A stretch of DNA of 64,000 bases from assembly GCF_000761545.1 (NCBI RefSeq), contig NZ_JPMY01000029.1, positions 19,503 to 83,502 on the forward strand. The letters run 5' to 3'. Each line of letters begins with the position of its first letter. Position 1 is the stretch's first letter. This document shows, piece by piece, positions 31,826 through 40,913 of the stretch. The position numbers and the translations under genes are program-made. The notes beneath the pieces were generated by a model. The model made no database searches. It saw nothing but the letters and a program-made list of their open reading frames with translations, and was not told where the DNA came from. The DNA is from Pseudomonas sp. ML96. Its GTDB lineage: Bacteria; Pseudomonadota; Gammaproteobacteria; Pseudomonadales; Pseudomonadaceae.

Positions 31826-33460
31826 TTAGAACGTGAAGCGGTTGAGCGCGTGCTGGAGATCAGCGGAGTTCGCTTGCAAGCTGTCACTTAGGCCGCGAGT
31901 TTGCTCTGCGAAATGAGCGGCCTCTTGTGCCTGAACGGAGGCGGTGGCCAAGTTCTGGTTGATGTCTTCCACTGCTAGTGACTGCTGACGTGTGGCCTCG
32001 GCCACGCTGTGCCCCTGCGTGGTGATCGCTCGAAGTGATGAGACGATGGCCTGCAAGCATTGCCCGGCGAGCTTGGCTTGGTTGACAGTGCGTTCGGACA
32101 GCTTGTGAGTGTCTCCGATCATCGTTACCGCACTGCCACTGCTAACACGCAACTCACCGATCATCGTCTGGATTTCAGCGGTGGCATCCTGTGTGCGTTG
32201 CGCCAGTAGTCTCACTTCGTCAGCGACTACGGCGAATCCTCGGCCTTGCTCCCCAGCGCGTGCGGCTTCAATGGCAGCGTTGAGTGCGAGAAGGTTGGTT
32301 TGCTCGGCAATCGAACGGACGATGGCCAGCACCGAGCTGATGCGTTCGTTCTGCTCTGCGAGCGAGTGAATGGTATCCACGCCTTGGCTGATGAGCGTCG
32401 ACAACGACCCGATTTCATTGAGGGTGAGCTCGACATTCTGCAGACCGTCGAGCGCTTGCAGTTCGGCATTGGCGACTTCCTTGGCCGAGGCTTCGGCATT
32501 GCCGGCGACGTCCTGGATGCTGTAGGTCACCTCGTTGAGCGCGGTGGCGATCAGGGTGACCTGCTGAGCCTGGAGTTCGCTCTGTGCCCTAGCCGAAGTT
32601 GCATTCTGCTGGATGGTTCGAGCTGCGCCATCTGTGGTGCCTGCAGAAACCAGAATCTCTCCGATCAGGCTGCGCAAGGTCCCGGTGAAATGGTTGAAGT
32701 CCTTAGCCAAGCCGGACAGTTCGTCATGACCATCGGTCGCTAATTGGCGGGTCAGGTCACCATTGCCACGGGAAATCTCAGCCATGGCCTGCACAGTGTT
32801 GCGCAGCGGCTGGGTGATGCTGCGCGAGATCATTGCGGTGACCAGGGTCAACAGCATTGTAATGCCCAGGCCTATGCCGCCCAGTCGGAGCACTTCGCCC
32901 CGGAAGATCGCCTGGATATCGTCGATGTAAGCGCCAGTGCCGAGAATCCAGCCCCAGGGCTCAAATAGAGTGATATAGGAAATCTTGTCGGCCGGCTGTA
33001 CTGAACCGGGCTTCGGCCAGCTGTACTCGACGATGCCGTGGCCCAAGGCTTGGGCTACACCCACCATTTCTTGGTTTATCGCGCGGCCCTTCGCATCCTT
33101 GAGGTCGCTGACGTCGCGACCTTCGATCTCGGGATTCGTGGGGTGGAGCAGCATGCGTTGTTGCAGGCTCTGGATGAAGAAATACTCGTTGCCGCCATAG
33201 CGAAGGCCGCGAATCAACTCGCGAGCCTGGGTCTGTGCCTCTGCACGGCTCAGTTGGCCTTGCTGTTCCAGCTGATGAAAGCGCTGAAGGATGCCGCTGG
33301 TGTTCTCCACTGCAGTTTGGATTTGATAGACCTTGGCGCCATACAGCCCCTCGTGGATCTGGCGCAGGGCCAGTGCCATCAACAGGGCGATGGTCAGCAG
33401 GGCAACGAGCAAAATCAGCCATAGGCGTCGCTCGATGGCGACGTTTCTCAGGATGGACAT
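31826..33460 (-). CDS. Methyl-accepting chemotaxis protein with Cache sensor
   Basis: This 544-residue chemoreceptor has a first transmembrane helix at about residues 11-30, a periplasmic single-Cache domain (GNEYFFIQSLQQRMLLHP, EPWGWILGTGAYIDD) and a second helix near 190. HAMP follows (SITQPLRNTVQAMAEISRGNGDLT) and then the signalling domain, with the invariant hairpin EQTNLLALNAAIEAARAGEQ and GFAVVADEVR. Cache receptors of this type often sense organic acids. Location beside the hydrolase/porin genes suggests chemotaxis towards the substrate or its aromatic acid product. MSILRN at 33460 is preferred over the longer frame. Confidence 0.92.
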   Translation of the reverse strand: MSILRNVAIERRLWLILLVALLTIALLMALALRQIHEGLYGAKVYQIQTAVENTSGILQRFHQLEQQGQLSRAEAQTQARELIRGLRYGGNEYFFIQSLQQRMLLHPTNPEIEGRDVSDLKDAKGRAINQEMVGVAQALGHGIVEYSWPKPGSVQPADKISYITLFEPWGWILGTGAYIDDIQAIFRGEVLRLGGIGLGITMLLTLVTAMISRSITQPLRNTVQAMAEISRGNGDLTRQLATDGHDELSGLAKDFNHFTGTLRSLIGEILVSAGTTDGAARTIQQNATSARAQSELQAQQVTLIATALNEVTYSIQDVAGNAEASAKEVANAELQALDGLQNVELTLNEIGSLSTLISQGVDTIHSLAEQNERISSVLAIVRSIAEQTNLLALNAAIEAARAGEQGRGFAVVADEVRLLAQRTQDATAEIQTMIGELRVSSGSAVTMIGDTHKLSERTVNQAKLAGQCLQAIVSSLRAITTQGHSVAEATRQQSLAVEDINQNLATASVQAQEAAHFAEQTRGLSDSLQANSADLQHALNRFTF

Positions 33461-33559
33461 GGCAAGTCTCTCGGTACGGCTCGAGTCGGTGAAAGCACAA
33501 AGCTTGGGAGGGAAAATTGGGCGCAAACCAAGGAGCGGAGCGCTTGCGCCCTGGCAGCA

Positions 33560-34150
33560 TTACTCGCCGCCGATCTGGTACACGCTGATCAACACTTCAT
33601 GCTCGCTGACGCCATCAATGGTGCCAGTGAAGATGTAGTCGTTGAGCCAAGCGTTGCTGCCCGGCTGGGTTTTGAACTTAGGTGTGGTGCGGCAGTAGAA
33701 GTCGCTTTCCTTCATATCTCGCAGCTCCAGCCCTTTGGTTTTCTTGGCCAGTCCAGACTCGTTGAGGCGCCAAATACCAGAGTTATCGATGATGATGATC
33801 TGGCCGTCGTCGGTCTTGAGGCGATACAGGGCGTTGATCATGGTTACACCGTCCTCACGAGCCACCGACATGTCGGCGCCACCAGGTACCACGGTGCCCT
33901 TCATGCCCTTGCCGACGAAGGTGCCGCCGATGATCGGGTAATTGATGCGCATACCATCCGGGCCCTTGCCCATCTCTTCGCGAGGGCCAAGCTTGACGCT
34001 GATCTGCATGACCAATTCGTCGGTCAGGCGATTGGGGATCTTTTCCTTCAGCTCGTTGGCTTGGGCTTGGGGGAGCCAAGCTGCAGCAATGGTCAGGCAC
34101 AGAGCGCCGAATAGGTGCATGGTTTTGCACCGCACATTTGATTCATTCAT
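33560..34150 (-). CDS. DUF3237 protein, exported (copy A)
   Basis: This is a 196-residue protein with an export signal (HLFGALCLTIAAAW, cleavage near AQAN). The DUF3237 beta-barrel core follows: LGPREEMGKGPDGMRINYPI, GGTFVGKGMKG, GGADMSVAREDGV and DDGQIIIIDNSG. The family is small and of unknown function. It is very similar to the protein at 53,972 and shares the core pattern with the leaderless member at 37,208. It is the third gene of a TorF-CocE-DUF3237 unit, suggesting a periplasmic role with the hydrolase. The start is uncertain; a second in-frame ATG lies 30 nt downstream. Confidence 0.82.
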   Translation of the reverse strand: MNESNVRCKTMHLFGALCLTIAAAWLPQAQANELKEKIPNRLTDELVMQISVKLGPREEMGKGPDGMRINYPIIGGTFVGKGMKGTVVPGGADMSVAREDGVTMINALYRLKTDDGQIIIIDNSGIWRLNESGLAKKTKGLELRDMKESDFYCRTTPKFKTQPGSNAWLNDYIFTGTIDGVSEHEVLISVYQIGGE

Positions 34151-34217
34151 GTACGTAGTCTCGAATCTGGATTGAGTAGCCACCCGCACTGGGCGCGGGC
34201 GGCGTTGTTTCAGAGCA

Positions 34218-36089
34218 TCAGAGCGGGCGGCTGAAAGCCGAAAGCGGGTTGTGGCGGCAAGGCTGTTTAAGCAGTGTGTCGCAGGCCGGCAATGCCTCCG
34301 GTATGGACACGCCAGTCAGCTCGCCAAGCACCAGGCGTGAGGGGTGCTGTGCGTCATGGAACACGCTGTTGCGACTCTGCAGCGAGTAGTAGGCAAAGCC
34401 ATAGCCGCCAGTGCGAGATGGCGCGTCGATCCAGATGCGCAGCTTGGAGCCTTTGCGGAATGGATGGGAGAACGGCGGAATTTCCACGCGGCCCAGAGTA
34501 GGAACGTTCGGCAGCATCGGCTGGATAGCGTCCGGCTCGTCGACCAACCAAGGGCGCAGTTCGGTGGACTTGCTCTCGTCCAGCTTGCGGTTGGACATGC
34601 GCAGCCAGCCACGCTGAACGAAGACTTCCTTATCGTCCGGACGCACTTCAGTGATGGTCACCTGAACGTCGGCATCGGGTGCCAGGAAGGTGGACAGCCA
34701 AATATCCGCACTGGCGGTGCCGTAGCTGAGGAAGTCACGCTCAAACGCAGCGCTGGTATAGGCCAGGCTGCCCTGTTTCCAGAGCGGGTGTTGCCAGCCC
34801 CAGGCGTTGTCCTTGAGGTAGGTATTCACGTCCGGGCCAGGGATCGGGTAGAGGTACGCATCCGGCTCGCCGGTGCCCTTACCGCCCTCGATCAGTTCAC
34901 CATCCTCGCTCAGGGCGAAGCTCACTGGCTTGACCGCGAGTGGGTAGCTGTCACGTTCGATGGTCCAGCTTGGGCGAGCGGTCTCGTTCGGTTGATGGCG
35001 GCCCTCGCGGATGTCGGCCACGGTCTCTTGCCAGATCTCCAGGCGCTTCTCGCTCTCGAAGCCGTTCTGCTCACCCTTCACGAAATGGTCGAGGAATGGG
35101 TAGAGCTTCTCTTTGCGGAATCGCTCCGACTCGTAGAGGTTGTGTCCGCCGCTGGCTTGCACCATCCACAGTAGTTTCGGGTCGAGACGCTCCTGGTAGT
35201 AGCCTTCGCGAGCCAGCACAGCTTCGTCCTGCCAGCTCTGCATGGACAGCACTGGTACCTGTACTTCATTAGCACGGTTACGCGGTTCGCGTTGCTTGGT
35301 CCACTCGTCACGCAGAGGATGGCGAATCAGGTTGTACATCAGCGAGGAGCTGACCACCTTGGCCTTGTTCTGTTCGACTTGGGCTAGGCAGCGCTCGTCC
35401 TTTTCCGTCTCTGCGCTGGCCTTGACCGCATCCCAACGCATGTCGACGAACCAGTGCCAGGTAGTAGTGAACTCCTGGTTGGGCACGCCGCCCGGTGCCC
35501 AGCTGTCGCCGCGTGGGTCGCCGAGGATCATGCCCGGGGCAATGGCCTTCAGCCCCTGGGGGCGCTCGGTAGCGGTCATCAGCTGCGACATACCGGCCCA
35601 GGACCAGCCGAACATACCGACATTGCCATTGGACCAGTTCTGTTGGGCGGCAAATTCCACGGCGCTGCGACCGTCGGTTCCGTACTGCGGGCCAAGGAAG
35701 TCGAAGGTGCCCTGGGAGCAGCCGGTACCGCGAGCCTGTACACCCATCACGGCGTAACCGCGTTCGACCAGATCCTTGTCCATGGCCACGGAGAAGGTTT
35801 CGTTGTCAGCAAGGTAGGCCGAACCGCCTATGCTGCCAGAGTCGTAGCCGCTGTAACGGATCAGTACCGGGAATTTGCCTTCGCGTTTGGGCAGCAGGAC
35901 CGAGTAGCGCAACTCGGTGCCGTCGGCTGCGGTGATATAGCCTGTGATGCGCTTGCCCCAGAATTCTTGGAAGCTGCGGTCGGCAGGTGGCGGGCCTTCC
36001 ATCGGCGGTTGGGTGTTACAGCCGGCCATCAGCAGCGCTACGCAGAGGGCGCTCAGGCCAATGGCGTGCTTGATAGGGGTGATCTGCAT
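34218..36089 (-). CDS. CocE/NonD-family hydrolase, lipoprotein (copy A)
   Basis: This 623-residue alpha/beta hydrolase is of the X-Pro dipeptidyl-peptidase/cocaine-esterase family. The lipobox LMAGC gives Cys24 as lipidation site, so it is exported and membrane-attached. The nucleophile elbow is GWSWAGMSQL, with the CocE-type oxyanion region GVQARGTGCSQG and a C-terminal jelly-roll domain (RIWIDAPSRTGGYGF). It would hydrolyse an ester or amide of an aromatic compound outside the cytoplasm; feruloyl-type esters are a reasonable guess from context. It is closely similar to the copy at 52,040, which has a non-lipoprotein leader. Confidence 0.9.
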   Translation of the reverse strand: MQITPIKHAIGLSALCVALLMAGCNTQPPMEGPPPADRSFQEFWGKRITGYITAADGTELRYSVLLPKREGKFPVLIRYSGYDSGSIGGSAYLADNETFSVAMDKDLVERGYAVMGVQARGTGCSQGTFDFLGPQYGTDGRSAVEFAAQQNWSNGNVGMFGWSWAGMSQLMTATERPQGLKAIAPGMILGDPRGDSWAPGGVPNQEFTTTWHWFVDMRWDAVKASAETEKDERCLAQVEQNKAKVVSSSLMYNLIRHPLRDEWTKQREPRNRANEVQVPVLSMQSWQDEAVLAREGYYQERLDPKLLWMVQASGGHNLYESERFRKEKLYPFLDHFVKGEQNGFESEKRLEIWQETVADIREGRHQPNETARPSWTIERDSYPLAVKPVSFALSEDGELIEGGKGTGEPDAYLYPIPGPDVNTYLKDNAWGWQHPLWKQGSLAYTSAAFERDFLSYGTASADIWLSTFLAPDADVQVTITEVRPDDKEVFVQRGWLRMSNRKLDESKSTELRPWLVDEPDAIQPMLPNVPTLGRVEIPPFSHPFRKGSKLRIWIDAPSRTGGYGFAYYSLQSRNSVFHDAQHPSRLVLGELTGVSIPEALPACDTLLKQPCRHNPLSAFSRPL

Positions 36090-36157
36090 AACTGAACCTC
36101 AGTGTTGGCTAGGTTTTTATCTAGGTCTGGAGGGCAGAAGATGTCTGCGGCTGTGCG

Positions 36158-37000
36158 TCAGAAGTTCTTCATTGCTGAGAACACCACGGTGGCCTGGCAG
36201 TCGCCGCCCGGGCCGAAGTTGTTCTGGCACTCGGCCTCGGACAGGTCGGTATCGATATAGGCGGCTTTCCACTCAACGTCCCACATGCGCTTGGTCAGGG
36301 AGACTCCCCAGTCGCTGTAGCCGCTGCGGGTTTTACCGCTGGCCGAACGCCATGCGTTCTCGTCAGGGGTCCAAGTGTGGCCATAGCGCACATTCAGCTT
36401 GGTCGCATAGGGCAGATAGAAGTCGTATTCGGCCCAGCCAATAGTGCGATGCGGGTCGCGCTCAGGAATGAGGCCCGGCAGTTGTACCCATGGTGGGATG
36501 TGGCCGGCTGCCTGGGCCGCGTGGGCAGCGGCAATTTCCTTGTTGGCATCCTCGATCGGCTTGGGTGTCTGCAGGTCCCAGGCGTACTTCACGCCGAGGG
36601 TTGTCTGGCGGTAGCTGAGAGTGCCGATGACCTCGTCGAAGTTGATCCAGCTGTCGCCGGGGTATTCGTAGCGAATGTAGGTCAGCGAGAAACGGGTGTT
36701 CTCGGTGATCGGCCGGCCGATGCCGACGTAGTAGCCCATCTCGCGGTTGGCTTCGGTATCCATGTCGACGGACACAGCGTAGGAACCTAGATACAGACCG
36801 CTCATTTTGTGTACCAGGGTCGCATTGCCTTGGTAGACAGGGGCGCCGCCCATGTTTAGTGAGAGACCACCTACACGCCAGTCACTGGCGATGCCGAGGT
36901 TGATGTCCAGCATGGTTTCCGGAGTCAGGTCGACGGCCTGAGCGGATAGAGAGAGGGCGAGCAGGCCGCTGGCCAACCCTCGGGTTGCAATCTTGTTCAT
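36158..37000 (-). CDS. TorF-like putative porin (copy A)
   Basis: This 280-residue protein has a signal peptide (ASGLLALSLSAQA) and a beta-strand-rich body ending in Phe (VFSAMKNF). The pattern NLGIASDWRVGGLSLNMGGAP, then NREMGYYVGIGRPI and YDFYLPYATKLNVRYGH, matches the TorF/Gcw_chp family of small outer-membrane proteins. It heads the TorF-CocE-DUF3237 unit; GGAG lies 9 nt before ATG 37000. It would admit the released product or the intact conjugate. Copy B at 51,274 shares the family frame but is shorter by about 38 residues. Confidence 0.82.
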   Translation of the reverse strand: MNKIATRGLASGLLALSLSAQAVDLTPETMLDINLGIASDWRVGGLSLNMGGAPVYQGNATLVHKMSGLYLGSYAVSVDMDTEANREMGYYVGIGRPITENTRFSLTYIRYEYPGDSWINFDEVIGTLSYRQTTLGVKYAWDLQTPKPIEDANKEIAAAHAAQAAGHIPPWVQLPGLIPERDPHRTIGWAEYDFYLPYATKLNVRYGHTWTPDENAWRSASGKTRSGYSDWGVSLTKRMWDVEWKAAYIDTDLSEAECQNNFGPGGDCQATVVFSAMKNF

Positions 37001-37207
37001 GTACTTCTGCTCCATTGTTCTGATTTATTTGGCAGAGAAGAGGTCGATACGTATTTCTTGTTATTTGACCTGCTCACATTTTTGGGCATGACAACGTCCT
37101 TGGCGCGAACAAAAGTCGAACCGTAAAGTGGCTGGGCTGGTGTTGTTATGTGCTGGTGAGGTTGTTGCTTAAGGTGATTCTGGTTGTATGTGTTTCTCCG
37201 TGTGGGA

Positions 37208-37669
37208 TTAATCGACTCGGTAGCACTCGATCCAAACTCCATGCTCTGTGGGGTAGGTGATAACCCCCAGGAAAAGGTGCTGCATCAGCCATTGGTAGCG
37301 AGGGCTATCGGTTGTGAACTGAGGGGCGCATCGGCAGCGATACTCGCTGTCTGGAATAGGCCAGGTATCTCTTGCCAGCTCATGGCCTTTTTCAGTCATG
37401 ATCAACAATCCACAGTTGTGCACCTTGATCACGGCGCCGTCGTCGCAGAGCAGGCTGTACTGCGCATTCAGCACGCCGTTCCCATCGGTCCGTTCCAGAT
37501 AGTAATCAGCACCTTCCGCAGGGATTTCTCCACTCAAGCAGGGGCCCGCGAAGCGTCCGCCGATAATTGGGTAGTCGATCCGCTGACCATGCGGTTCGGC
37601 GCCACGGTCTATACCGGGGCCGATCCACACGTTCAGGCTCATGGCCAGATGCAGCTTCGGTTCAAACAT
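37208..37669 (-). CDS. DUF3237 protein without export signal
   Basis: This 153-residue protein is a bare DUF3237 barrel. It shows GPGIDRGAEPHGQRIDYPII, GGRFAGPCLSG, GADYYLERTDGNG and DDGAVIKVHNCG, aligned with the two exported relatives in the window. With no signal peptide it should be cytoplasmic. It overlaps the upstream binding-protein gene by 8 nt, so it is co-translated with it. The family has no established activity; an aromatic-ligand-binding barrel is a guess. Its neighbour on the other side, TorF copy A, probably has its own promoter in the 207-bp gap. Confidence 0.8.
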   Translation of the reverse strand: MFEPKLHLAMSLNVWIGPGIDRGAEPHGQRIDYPIIGGRFAGPCLSGEIPAEGADYYLERTDGNGVLNAQYSLLCDDGAVIKVHNCGLLIMTEKGHELARDTWPIPDSEYRCRCAPQFTTDSPRYQWLMQHLFLGVITYPTEHGVWIECYRVD

Positions 37670-38765
37670 CGGAGCGCACCCGGTTCCACAAGCGAGTTAG
37701 CAGACGCAGCACCTGGCGATGGGGCGGTTCGACTTGGAACAGGAGGTGACGATCCGCCTCCGGGACAAACAGGTTTTTCTCGTTGAGCAACTCAGGAGCA
37801 ATTAGCACTGTGCTTGCTGGGTTGGGGTTGGGATAGCCGATCTGGTTGGTCACCCTAGCAATCACTTCGGGGCGTAGCAGGTAGTCGATGAATGCATGAG
37901 CCTGTTTGATGTTCTGGGCATCCTTCGGAATGACCATGTCGTCCGACCACATCAAAGTGCCTTGGCGTGGCAGTGCCATGCGGATGTCGTTACCGTTGTT
38001 GGCGGCGATAGCCATGTTGCGTGCCGCCAACATGCCACCAGACCATCCCAGGGCAACGCAGATGTCACCGTTGGCCAGATCCTGTGGGTATTTGGCTGAG
38101 TTGAAGTAACGCACATGCGGGCGAATTGCCTTGAGCACAGTTTCAGCTTTGGCGTAGTCGTCCGGATCAGTGCTGTTGGGGTTTAGACCCAGGTAGTGCA
38201 GGGCGATGGGGATCACTTCGGTTGGGCTATCGAGAATGGCCACGCCACACTTACTCAGCTTGGCGATATTGTCGGGCTTGAAGATCAGGTCGTAGTCGCG
38301 CATGTCGACGTCTTTACCCAATACGGCTTCGACTTTGGCCTGGTTGTAGCCAATGAGTGTGCTGCCCCAGAGATAGGGCGCCGAGTAGCGGTTACCAGGA
38401 TCCAGGCTTTCACGTTGCTGCATGAACTTCGTGTCCAGCTGGTGCCAATGCGGAAGCTGTTGGCGTTGCAGCGGTTGCAGTGCACCTACGGCGATCAAGT
38501 TCGGGATTTGGCTACTACTAGGAAACGCTACGTCGTAGCCGGCGGTGCCTGTCAGAAGCCGAGCCTCCAACGTTTGCGGGCTATCGAAGACGTCGTAGGT
38601 GACTTTGATACCGGTTTCCTTTTGGAAGTCCTGCAGGACGTCCTTAGGCAGGTACTCGATCCAGTTGTAAATGCGTAGCTCGCCCCCCATCGTCGCCGCT
38701 GAGGCGGTCAGGTTGGTAAGCCCTAACAACAGAGCTACCGCGCAATATCTCGTTGAGTGCTTCAT
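37662..38765 (-). CDS. Polyamine-type extracellular solute-binding protein (PotF/SpuD-like), orphan
   Basis: This is a 367-residue periplasmic binding protein with a signal peptide (AVALLLGLTNLTASA). It has the PotD/PotF/SpuD landmarks ELRIYNWIEYLPKDVLQDF, TGIKVTYDVFDSPQTLEARLL, YDVAFPSSSQIPNL, APYLWGSTLIGYN and ICVALGWSGG. Known members bind putrescine or spermidine for an ABC importer, but no permease or ATPase gene is in the window. The ligand may be an amine conjugate or a different organic cation, possibly delivered to a transporter elsewhere or to a receptor. It lies 25 nt after the hydrolase gene and overlaps the DUF3237 gene. Confidence 0.88.
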   Translation of the reverse strand: MKHSTRYCAVALLLGLTNLTASAATMGGELRIYNWIEYLPKDVLQDFQKETGIKVTYDVFDSPQTLEARLLTGTAGYDVAFPSSSQIPNLIAVGALQPLQRQQLPHWHQLDTKFMQQRESLDPGNRYSAPYLWGSTLIGYNQAKVEAVLGKDVDMRDYDLIFKPDNIAKLSKCGVAILDSPTEVIPIALHYLGLNPNSTDPDDYAKAETVLKAIRPHVRYFNSAKYPQDLANGDICVALGWSGGMLAARNMAIAANNGNDIRMALPRQGTLMWSDDMVIPKDAQNIKQAHAFIDYLLRPEVIARVTNQIGYPNPNPASTVLIAPELLNEKNLFVPEADRHLLFQVEPPHRQVLRLLTRLWNRVRSDV

Positions 38766-38789
38766 TGATCGTCTCCTTCCTGTGTAGGG

Positions 38790-40022
38790 CTAGAGTGCGT
38801 TTGCCAGGCTGCGGATCAGACGCAGGGTATCGATATCCAAGATGCTTTCGGCAACCGGCATGGACGACTGTTTGACAATGACCACCTGCTGGGTGAAGTC
38901 CACATACAGGCATTGGCCGTGGATTCCGACTGCGAGCAACGCATTGCCTGGGTACACGTACCACTGGCTTTTGTAAGTGGCACCAGGGCTCCACTGGGAG
39001 AAGGTCTCGTTAGCGGCATAAACAGATGGATTGCCTCCCTCGAGCACTGCTGCAATGGCCTTGCGAGAGATCAGGGGCCGTCGTTGACAGCGACCCTGGT
39101 TAAGCAGCATCGATCCATAGCGGGCCATGTCACGCAGGGTGGCGTTGAATCCGCATCCAGTTACGTTGCGTCCCCAAGGGTCGGCCACAAAGAAGGCATC
39201 ACGCTCGCAGCCGAGCCATTTCCAGATGTCGCCCAACATTGCGGCGCAACTGCGACCGCTGGCTCGCTCCATGACCCAGCCAAGGGCCTCGGTAGTGGCG
39301 GTGACATAGTGGAAGAAACCACCATGCTCACCGCGCTTGCGCGTCGAGGGTAGGTACTCATAGAGCGATTGGCAGGCGTCGATTCCGGGTGGAGGTGGCG
39401 TCAGGCCGCAGGCATATCCAAATTGAGAACTTCCAGAGTTGGGGTCGTCGTAGACCTCGTCGTAGTCAATCGACACCGCCATATCCAGTAGCTGACGTAC
39501 GCTGGCATCGCCAAAAGCACTGCCGGTCAGCTCGGGCACATAGCGGGAGGCCAAGGCCTGGTCGTCCAGCAGTTTGTCCAGTATCAGTTGCTCCGCCATC
39601 AAGCCGATTAGTGACTTTGTCACAGAGAACATGATGTGGCGCTTGTGCACCTGATGGCCGTTGGCATAGCGCTCCTGCACAACTTTTCCATCTTTCATGA
39701 CCAGCCAGCCATCTGTATGGGTAGCAGTGAGATGCTCATCCAGACTGACCTGATGCCCGGCCGCGCTTTGGAAACGGAAGTCGTCGATTGCATAGGGCGC
39801 AACCGGAAGCGGGCAAATCTGTCCGTCGCCACGCTCTACCGTAATGTTGGGACGGATACGTCCCAGATTGTGGAATGCCCAGCGGTTATGCGGAGGAGTC
39901 ATGAAGTTTTGCCAGGTTACGCGCTGCTCCGGGGGCGGCGGATATCCTTGCATCAGCTCTGGTGCAGGTTCGCTGCTTTCTCGGTAGGCGCTGTGTAGCG
40001 CCTGGGCGAAATCGGTACTCAT
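38790..40022 (-). CDS. SxxK serine hydrolase (beta-lactamase/NylB-like esterase)
   Basis: This 410-residue protein is of the class C beta-lactamase/6-aminohexanoate-dimer hydrolase group. The nucleophile motif is S-V-T-K in MFSVTKSLIGLMAE, and the tyrosine motif is probably YVTATTEALGWV. There is no signal peptide, so it is cytoplasmic and more likely an esterase or amidase than a beta-lactamase. ATG 40022 has GGAG 10 nt upstream; a GTG at 40034 touches that site and is rejected. It leads a minus-strand unit with the binding protein and the leaderless DUF3237, divergent from a TetR gene. Confidence 0.85.
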   Translation of the reverse strand: MSTDFAQALHSAYRESSEPAPELMQGYPPPPEQRVTWQNFMTPPHNRWAFHNLGRIRPNITVERGDGQICPLPVAPYAIDDFRFQSAAGHQVSLDEHLTATHTDGWLVMKDGKVVQERYANGHQVHKRHIMFSVTKSLIGLMAEQLILDKLLDDQALASRYVPELTGSAFGDASVRQLLDMAVSIDYDEVYDDPNSGSSQFGYACGLTPPPPGIDACQSLYEYLPSTRKRGEHGGFFHYVTATTEALGWVMERASGRSCAAMLGDIWKWLGCERDAFFVADPWGRNVTGCGFNATLRDMARYGSMLLNQGRCQRRPLISRKAIAAVLEGGNPSVYAANETFSQWSPGATYKSQWYVYPGNALLAVGIHGQCLYVDFTQQVVIVKQSSMPVAESILDIDTLRLIRSLANAL

Positions 40023-40077
40023 GGGGACAGACACTCCGCTGTTGGTGTCATTTTTTTATAATCATAAAATATTATAG

Positions 40078-40094
40078 TCAAATAAAATATTTGA
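40078..40094. promoter_or_regulatory. Probable TetR operator
   Basis: TCAAATA (40078-40084) and TATTTGA (40088-40094) form a perfect palindrome with a 3-bp spacer. It lies in a strongly AT-rich divergent gap that also holds ATAAT/ATTAT repeats and several -10-like hexamers. Confidence 0.65.
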
Positions 40095-40152
40095 TCGAAA
40101 TTGAAAATTTACTAGAATCAGGGCCTTAGCGGGGTCATCCGGAGGGGTAGAT

Positions 40153-40758
40153 GTGAGCGGATTGCGACAAAGGCAGAAGGAACAGCGCCGAGAGGCCATC
40201 GTGAATGCAGCGCTTGAGCTGTTCGAGGTGCAGGGATTCTCCTCGACCACCGTGGAGCAGGTCGCGGTACAGGCTGGAGTGTCTACGCCAACGGTTTTCA
40301 ATTATTTCGGCAGCAAGCAGGACATCCTGCTGGCCCTGATGGAGCGCGCAGACCAGCAAGCTCTGTCTGATGCGCGCCAGCAGATGCCGTCATTCGATAA
40401 CGCTGTGGATGCCATGTGCCACTTGGAGTCGGTGATCATTCGCCAGGAGCTGGAAGCGTTACCCGCGTCGATCTGGCGCGAGCTGCTGCCGCTGGGTTTT
40501 CTGACGCCGCGACCGGAGGCCGCCTCCAGCCTGAACAGCCGGCTTGTGGAGGAGGTAGCGGCCCTTCTGCGCGAATTGCAGGGGCGCGGTCTGTTGCGCG
40601 AATCCTTCGACGTGGATTTCGTGGCCGACTTCCTAAACGATTACAGCTCGGTGCTGTTTATGCGTCTGGTTCAGGACGACGTCCCCGACTTGGCTGCCCA
40701 CGAGAAGCGTATTCGCCAACTGACTCAGACTCTCTTCGATGGTTTGGCTCCTGGTTGA
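40153..40758 (+). CDS. TetR-family transcriptional regulator
   Basis: This 201-residue regulator starts with GTG; the overlapping ATG at 40151 is followed at once by TGA in its own frame, and GGAGGGG lies suitably upstream of the GTG. The TetR DNA-binding region is clear (RREAIVNAALELFEVQGFSS, then VEQVAVQAGVSTPTVFNYFG). It is divergent from the SxxK hydrolase/binding protein/DUF3237 unit and probably represses it through the palindrome at 40078-40094. The C-terminal domain is helical and unassigned. Confidence 0.88.
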   Translation: MSGLRQRQKEQRREAIVNAALELFEVQGFSSTTVEQVAVQAGVSTPTVFNYFGSKQDILLALMERADQQALSDARQQMPSFDNAVDAMCHLESVIIRQELEALPASIWRELLPLGFLTPRPEAASSLNSRLVEEVAALLRELQGRGLLRESFDVDFVADFLNDYSSVLFMRLVQDDVPDLAAHEKRIRQLTQTLFDGLAPG

Positions 40759-40913
40759 CCATCGTGCTTAGCCTTCAGTTTCTACATCGCCGGGATCGCA
40801 TCCATGGCCTGCCATTGTGCTCTACCCGGACTGCTGTTTGATCCTGTTGGCCAACCACCTTTCTTCATGCTCAGAGCTATCTTGCTGTGAAGCAACCAGT
40901 GGAAGCTGCAAGG

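Noticed and set aside
38790..40022. Antibiotic-resistance beta-lactamase
   Set aside because: It has the SxxK motif but no export signal and resembles NylB-like esterases; context is catabolic.
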